A model generated the notes under the pieces. The model was not told the origin of the DNA, did not search any database, and worked only from the letters and a program-made list of their open reading frames with translations. Below, piece by piece: positions 37,602-41,684 of a stretch of 41,684 nucleotides of DNA. The stretch is from Oscillospiraceae bacterium (GTDB lineage Bacteria; Bacillota; Clostridia; Oscillospirales; Oscillospiraceae): NCBI GenBank assembly GCA_017415775.1, contig JAFQFC010000038.1:1-41684 (forward strand). The letters are read 5' to 3'. Position numbers and translations under genes: made by a program. Every line of letters begins with the position of its first letter. Position 1 is the stretch's first letter.

Positions 37602-39324
37602 AAGGCAGATAGTTCAGCGGATTGACCCAGGTGCCGTTTTTCGCAACGCCGAAATGGAGGTGGGAACCGCCGGAAATACCGGTGTTGCCCATGGCGGCGA
37701 TGTGCTGGCCCTTGTAGACCTTGGCCCCCTTGGAGACGTACAGCGCACTGCAGTGTGCATAGATGGTCTTAAAGCCGTTGCCGTGGTCAATGGACACGTA
37801 GTAGCCCAGACCGCCGCCCCAACCGGCGTAGGTCACGGTACCGCCGTCGGCGGCATAAATGGCCGTTCCTCTGCGATTGCCGATGTCAATGGCCTGGTGA
37901 TAGGTAGAGGCGCCGGGGATACCGGTGTTGCGGTAACCAAAGTAAGAGGTAATGACGCCGCTGGTGGGCCAGCGGAACTTGCCGGTGGGGAACCAGGTGG
38001 GCCGGGGCTTGGTGCCGCGGGCCTGCAGCTCGGACACGGGCTCTTTCAGCGTCACAGAGGCCACGATATCGCGTTCGGTTTCCTGACCGTTGACATAGGT
38101 CACGTTGGCGGTGATGTCGGCCTTGCCGTATACGCCCTTGCTCAGCACCTTGTAGTCACCCTTGTACATGTTGGGGTCATCCTTGTACTCCACGGTGTAA
38201 GGGATATTCTCCACATAGGCCTGCCGCTCCACGTTCTTGACCGTCAGGTAAGGCACGGCGTTGGAGATCGTCAGCACGTCGCCGGCATGCAGGCCATTGG
38301 CGCTGTAACCGGGATTCATCCGGCGCAGTTCGGAAACGGTGGTGTCATGCTTGGCAGCAATGCCGTACAGGGTGTCGCCGGACTTAACGGTGTAGGTAAC
38401 GGCGCCTTCCTTGGTGTCGTTGAGGATCTCGGCAATGTTGCCCAGATTCATCATATAGGTGCTGTCCACAAAGCCTTCGCGGATCTCCACATCCTCGGAG
38501 AAATCGCACTCCACAGTGCTTTCGCTGCGGAAGCCCACCTTCTGCTGCTCCAGCAGCTCTTCCAGAGCGCCGGGGAAGGTGGTGGCGGCCACCGGCTCAT
38601 CATTGACGTACAGAGCGTAGCCGTATTCCACCAGACCGATCTGGTCAGACAGCTTGCCTTCCAGCTCCTCACCGGTCTCCACTTCGCTGCGGGGCACCAC
38701 ACGGGTGGTGGTCTTCAGCAGCTGGGGATCTACCGTGTAGTTTTCGTTCTTCAGCGCTTCCCGGGTAATGGACTCCACCTCGGCCACCGCCAGAGAGACG
38801 GTTTCCTTACTGCTGACAGTGCCCAGATCCACACCATCATATGCGGCAGAGGTGCCCAGAGTGTACATGCTCAGCAGCACAGCCACCAGTGCAATGCCCA
38901 TGGCGCCGCCCAGGAAAGCGGCGGGATGCACATGGAGCTGCTCCAGGAAGCTGCGGCGCTTGCCGCCAGCCTGCACGGAGATCTTGCGGCGGACCTCCAG
39001 CTTTTCCCGGATGGTGCTGCCCAGACGAGGCAAACTGCCCCAGCCAAACAGCAGCAGCTGTCCGATGCGGCTTTCGGTCTCCGGCAGCTTGTACTCCCGG
39101 TGGTCTCGGCCCAGATCACCCAGATGGCGCAGCAGGTCACGGATCGGATGGAGGATATGCACTTTTACGACTTCCTGAAGATCAAAGTCCAGCCAGTCGG
39201 GATGCTCTCCCACATACCAGACCCAGTCCTTCAGGTTCTGCACCCATTTGCTCCAGAGGGAGCTGCGCTGCTCCGGAGAAATCTCGTGCTTCTTCAAAGT
39301 TTTCTTCATACGTTGGTGTCCCAT
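37600..39324 (-). CDS. Membrane-anchored M23 peptidase with LysM and G5 domains
   Basis: 574 aa. A cytosolic N-terminal part of about 135 residues is followed by one membrane segment (about 137-158). Outside come a helical region (165-305), a LysM domain (311-355, YTVKSGDTLYGIA), a G5 domain (about 361-436) and the peptidase M23 domain (445-574). The zinc site is complete: His476 and Asp480 (YHQAIDIG) and His557 of SHLHFG; the YAHCS loop is also present. Such enzymes cut peptidoglycan cross-bridges during growth. ATG 39324 and ATG 39309 are both possible, as neither has a clear ribosome binding site. A WalR box overlies its start point. Confidence 0.93.
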   Translation of the reverse strand: MGHQRMKKTLKKHEISPEQRSSLWSKWVQNLKDWVWYVGEHPDWLDFDLQEVVKVHILHPIRDLLRHLGDLGRDHREYKLPETESRIGQLLLFGWGSLPRLGSTIREKLEVRRKISVQAGGKRRSFLEQLHVHPAAFLGGAMGIALVAVLLSMYTLGTSAAYDGVDLGTVSSKETVSLAVAEVESITREALKNENYTVDPQLLKTTTRVVPRSEVETGEELEGKLSDQIGLVEYGYALYVNDEPVAATTFPGALEELLEQQKVGFRSESTVECDFSEDVEIREGFVDSTYMMNLGNIAEILNDTKEGAVTYTVKSGDTLYGIAAKHDTTVSELRRMNPGYSANGLHAGDVLTISNAVPYLTVKNVERQAYVENIPYTVEYKDDPNMYKGDYKVLSKGVYGKADITANVTYVNGQETERDIVASVTLKEPVSELQARGTKPRPTWFPTGKFRWPTSGVITSYFGYRNTGIPGASTYHQAIDIGNRRGTAIYAADGGTVTYAGWGGGLGYYVSIDHGNGFKTIYAHCSALYVSKGAKVYKGQHIAAMGNTGISGGSHLHFGVAKNGTWVNPLNYLP

Positions 39325-39330
39325 CTAAAG

Positions 39331-39347
39331 GTTACAAATTTGTTACA
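39331..39347 (-). promoter_or_regulatory. WalR (YycF) box at the M23 peptidase promoter
   Basis: Reverse strand TGTAAC-N5-TGTAAC (first hexamer 39347-39342, second 39336-39331). This matches the WalR consensus TGTWAH-N5-TGTWAH exactly. The site lies at about +1 to +17 of the predicted start point. Confidence 0.75.
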
Positions 39348-39353
39348 AACGGT

Positions 39354-39382
39354 ATCATACAACCTTTTCGCCCATCCGTCAA
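39354..39382 (-). promoter_or_regulatory. Promoter of the M23 peptidase gene
   Basis: Reverse strand: -35 TTGACG (39382-39377), 17-base spacer, -10 TATGAT (39359-39354). Confidence 0.82.
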
Positions 39383-39529
39383 GCAAAAACGTAATTTTTA
39401 ACAGAAAATACAAAAATAAAATTTGGAAATTGGCCGAAATCCACCGTTTTTTGTGCGAAAACGCCGCCGTGAGCCGTGTGGCCGCCGCAGCCGGGAGATA
39501 AAAAATTGTAACACACGGCGGAAAATCCA

Positions 39530-39558
39530 TTTACTTTATGTATAAAGCAGTGTATAAT
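39530..39558 (+). promoter_or_regulatory. Promoter and candidate operator of the XRE gene upstream of lepA
   Basis: -35 TTTACT (39530-39535), 17-base spacer, -10 TATAAT (39553-39558). A palindrome CTTTAT-GT-ATAAAG (39534-39547) lies between the two elements, where a bound repressor would block RNA polymerase. Confidence 0.65.
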
Positions 39559-39601
39559 TTACTTCCTGTAATAAATAGAACAAAAGGATTTGGGTGAAGA
39601 T

Positions 39602-40282
39602 ATGGCAACTGATTTTTCCCGTACGCTGAGCCTGCTGCGGCAGGATAAAGGGGTTTCCCAGCGTAAGGCTGCCGCCGAACTGGGGATCAGCCAGGCGCTG
39701 CTGAGCCACTACGAAAACGGCATCCGAGAACCGGGCCTGTCCTTCGTGGTGAAAGCTTGTGACTATTACCGTGTGTCGGCCGACTATCTGCTGGGCCGGA
39801 CCCTCAGCCGTGACGGCGCCATGATCGGCGCAGAGGACCTGTACGATTCCAGCGCCGAAAAAGGTTCCCTGAAGGGCAGCATTCTGGCCACGCTGCAAAA
39901 AAAGCTGGTGGTCAACACCGCCAGTCTGCTGTTTGATGCGTTGGGCAAGCTGGGCAGCCGGGAGGCCGTCCTTGCAGCCGGCGATTACCTGAGCGCCGCC
40001 CTTTACCGCCTGCTGCGTGCCCTGCACCGCCGTGCCGGTGAGAAAGAGGAATACTTCTCCACCACCCATACCGACTTTGATGCCGGTCTGGTGTCGGCAG
40101 AGATGGAGCTGAGCCGTGTCCGCTATGCCCGGGCACTGGAGACTTGTGCTGCCCGGGGCGATGCGTTTCCGGCCATGGATGCCCAGAGTCTCAGCGCCGC
40201 CTATCCCGGCCTGAGCCAGAGCAGCGCCCAGGTGCTGCACAATGTGGACGAGCGCTGCCGCACCCTGTCTGAAAAAGAATGA
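39602..40282 (+). CDS. XRE family regulator
   Basis: 226 aa. The N-terminal 60 residues form an XRE helix-turn-helix (VSQRKAAAELGISQALLSHYENGIREPGL is the region; recognition helix around residues 27-36). The rest is helical and not recognised; it may be a dimerisation or sensing domain. ATG 39602 follows the weak GGTGA site by 4 bases; the in-frame TTG at 39590 lies only 1-2 bases after AAAGGAT. The palindrome in its promoter suggests autoregulation. lepA follows after 30 bases with no terminator, so the two are probably co-transcribed. Confidence 0.83.
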   Translation: MATDFSRTLSLLRQDKGVSQRKAAAELGISQALLSHYENGIREPGLSFVVKACDYYRVSADYLLGRTLSRDGAMIGAEDLYDSSAEKGSLKGSILATLQKKLVVNTASLLFDALGKLGSREAVLAAGDYLSAALYRLLRALHRRAGEKEEYFSTTHTDFDAGLVSAEMELSRVRYARALETCAARGDAFPAMDAQSLSAAYPGLSQSSAQVLHNVDERCRTLSEKE

Positions 40283-40312
40283 TGTTCCCCCAACAAGGAG
40301 GTTTATTGATCT

Positions 40313-41684
40313 ATGTACGACCAGTCTAAAATCCGAAACTTTTCCATCATCGCCCATATCGACCACGGCAAGTCCACGTTGGCAGACCGCCTGCTGCAGC
40401 TGTGTGACGCCGTGCCGGAGCGTAACATGGAAAACCAGCTTCTGGATAACATGGATCTGGAAAAGGAGCGCGGCATCACCATCAAATCCCGCGCCGTCCA
40501 GATTTTTTACAAGGCCAAGGATGGCGAGACCTACGCTCTGAACCTGATCGACACGCCGGGCCACGTGGACTTCAACTATGAGGTCTCCCGTTCCCTGGCC
40601 GCCTGCGAGGGTGCCCTTCTGGTGGTGGACTCCAGTCAGGGCGTGGAGGCCCAGACCCTGGCCAACACCTATCTTGCCATGGAGCACGAGCTGGAGATCC
40701 TGCCCGTGTTCAATAAGATCGACCTGCCTGCCGCCGACCCCATGCGTGCCAAGCAGGAGGTGGAGGAGATCATCGGTCTGCCTGCGCTGGACGCCCCGGA
40801 GATCAGCGCCAAGCAGGGCATCAATATCGAGGCCGTGCTGGAGGATATCGTGCAGAACGTTCCTGCTCCCAGCGGCGACCCCAACGCCCCCCTGCAGGCG
40901 CTGGTGTTCGACAGCCAGTACGACCCGTATGTGGGCGTGGTGGTCCTTTTCCGTATCAAGCAGGGCATGCTGCGCCGCGGCCAGACCATTCGCCTGATGG
41001 CCACCGGTGCCCAATATACCGTTCTGGAGTGCGGCTACCTCAAGCCTCTGGGCTTTGAGCCCTGCGATGTGCTGCAGGCCGGCGAGGTGGGCTACTTTAC
41101 CGCCTCCATCAAGAACGTGAAGGATACCCAGGTGGGCGATACCATCACCGGCGCCGATGACCCCGCAGAGGAGGCCCTGCCCGGTTACCGCCCCGCCCAG
41201 TCCATGGTCTACAGCGGCATCTATACCGAGGACGGCTCCAAGTACCCCGACCTGCGTGATGCGCTGGAAAAGCTGCAGCTCAACGACGCTTCTTTGACCT
41301 TCGAGCCGGAATCCTCGGTGGCCCTGGGCTTCGGCTTCCGCTGCGGCTTTTTGGGTATGCTCCATATGGAGATCATTCAGGAGCGTCTGGAGCGTGAGTT
41401 CAATCTGGATCTGGTCACCACCCTGCCCTCTGTCATCTACCATGTGTATAAGAACGACGGCACGCTGGTGAAGGTGGATAACCCCCATAACTACCCCGAG
41501 CCCAACCATATCGAGCATGCTGAGGAGCCTTACGTCAAGGTCTCCATCATCGCCCCCAACGAGTTCGTGGGCAACATCATGCCCATGTGTCAGGACCGCC
41601 GCGGCGAGTTCAAGGATATGCAGTATCTGGATACCCGTCTGGTGGAGCTGCACTATCAGATGCCCCTCAACGAGATCATCTACG
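40313..41684 (+). CDS. lepA: Elongation factor 4 (LepA), 5' part; gene runs off the window
   Basis: 457 codons of a protein usually near 600 aa. LepA is a ribosome-bound GTPase that can back-translocate or help ribosome assembly under stress. G1 is AHIDHGKST (Lys20), the switch I region has ERGITIKS, G3 is DTPGHVDF, G4 is NKID, and G5 is SAKQG. The domain II barrel follows, then the LepA-typical [23 protein letters not shown]. The ATG at 40313 has AAGGAGG 11 bases upstream, a rather long spacing. The reading frame is open to the last base, so the C-terminal domain lies outside. Confidence 0.97.
   Translation, partial: MYDQSKIRNFSIIAHIDHGKSTLADRLLQLCDAVPERNMENQLLDNMDLEKERGITIKSRAVQIFYKAKDGETYALNLIDTPGHVDFNYEVSRSLAACEGALLVVDSSQGVEAQTLANTYLAMEHELEILPVFNKIDLPAADPMRAKQEVEEIIGLPALDAPEISAKQGINIEAVLEDIVQNVPAPSGDPNAPLQALVFDSQYDPYVGVVVLFRIKQGMLRRGQTIRLMATGAQYTVLECGYLKPLGFEPCDVLQAGEVGYFTASIKNVKDTQVGDTITGADDPAEEALPGYRPAQSMVYSGIYTEDGSKYPDLRDALEKLQLNDASLTFEPESSVALGFGFRCGFLGMLHMEIIQERLEREFNLDLVTTLPSVIYHVYKNDGTLVKVDNPHNYPEPNHIEHAEEPYVKVSIIAPNEFVGNIMPMCQDRRGEFKDMQYLDTRLVELHYQMPLNEIIY

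Noticed and set aside
37552-39501. Rightward open frame of 649 codons opposite the M23 peptidase gene
   Set aside because: The leftward protein has LysM, G5 and an intact M23 zinc site, plus a promoter; this frame has none of these.
39507-39512. Second WalR site upstream of the XRE gene
   Set aside because: Only one TGTAAC hexamer is present; the partner five bases on is missing.
39536-41653. Leftward open frame of 705 codons opposite the XRE gene and lepA
   Set aside because: It covers two well-supported rightward genes and has no motif; it is a composition shadow.
1-41684. CRISPR array, insertion sequence or prophage
   Set aside because: No regularly spaced repeats of suitable length, no transposase, integrase or phage structural genes were seen. 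The S24 repressor alone is not enough to call a prophage.

Overview
The window is about 41.7 kb of GC-rich chromosome, densely coded, from a low-GC-phylum but GC-rich anaerobic Firmicute. The gene set (SepF, DivIVA, LspA, YitT, endonuclease-type MutL, pyruvate-phosphate dikinase, Hfq next to miaA) and near-consensus SigA promoters point to Clostridia. The Oscillospirales (Oscillospiraceae/Ruminococcaceae) are my best guess, but that rests on gene content and base composition only. I see no prophage, insertion sequence or CRISPR array.

Layout. 1-2.3 kb: the 3' end of ppdK, a small membrane protein and a MATE exporter. 2.6-8.4 kb: a divergent type IIA topoisomerase pair followed by a YitT protein and a lipoprotein. 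8.4-9.9 kb: tRNA-Gly, then a yybP-ykoY (Mn2+) riboswitch with a visible terminator/antiterminator controlling mntP and a GNAT gene. 10-10.8 kb: a leftward pair of small regulator-like genes and tRNA-Thr/tRNA-Tyr. 10.9-13.1 kb: a DUF2809 protein, a nitroreductase and a Gfo/Idh/MocA oxidoreductase. 13.1-14.0 kb: a LexA/HdiR-like self-cleaving repressor behind a symmetric five-site operator array that also covers a leftward promoter. 14.1-17.4 kb: an SDR, tRNA-Val with a duplicated 3' end, an XRE/zinc-ribbon regulator and an MFS transporter. 17.6-22.7 kb: one 1714-residue protein (transglutaminase-like region, DUF4011-type region, SF1 helicase, Vsr-like C-terminus) that resembles single-gene antiphage systems. 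22.8-26.0 kb: a membrane protein of unknown role, a class I amidotransferase, and lspA-rluD.

26.1-36.7 kb is one long rightward operon, with a single recognisable promoter at its start and the first strong terminator at its end. Its order is miaB-mutS-mutL-miaA-hfq-hlyD-like-yggS-sepF-divIVA, so it joins tRNA A37 modification, mismatch repair, an RNA chaperone and cell division. After it come a HAD phosphatase, a leftward membrane-anchored M23 peptidase with LysM and G5 domains whose promoter carries a perfect WalR (YycF) box, an XRE regulator with a palindrome in its promoter, and the 5' part of lepA.

The points most worth following are the 1714-residue helicase protein, the symmetric operator array of the S24 repressor, the WalR box on the M23 peptidase, the divergent topoisomerase with Gln at the quinolone-contact serine, and the duplicated tRNA-Val end. 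Functions are assigned from motifs read by eye; no database search was run.
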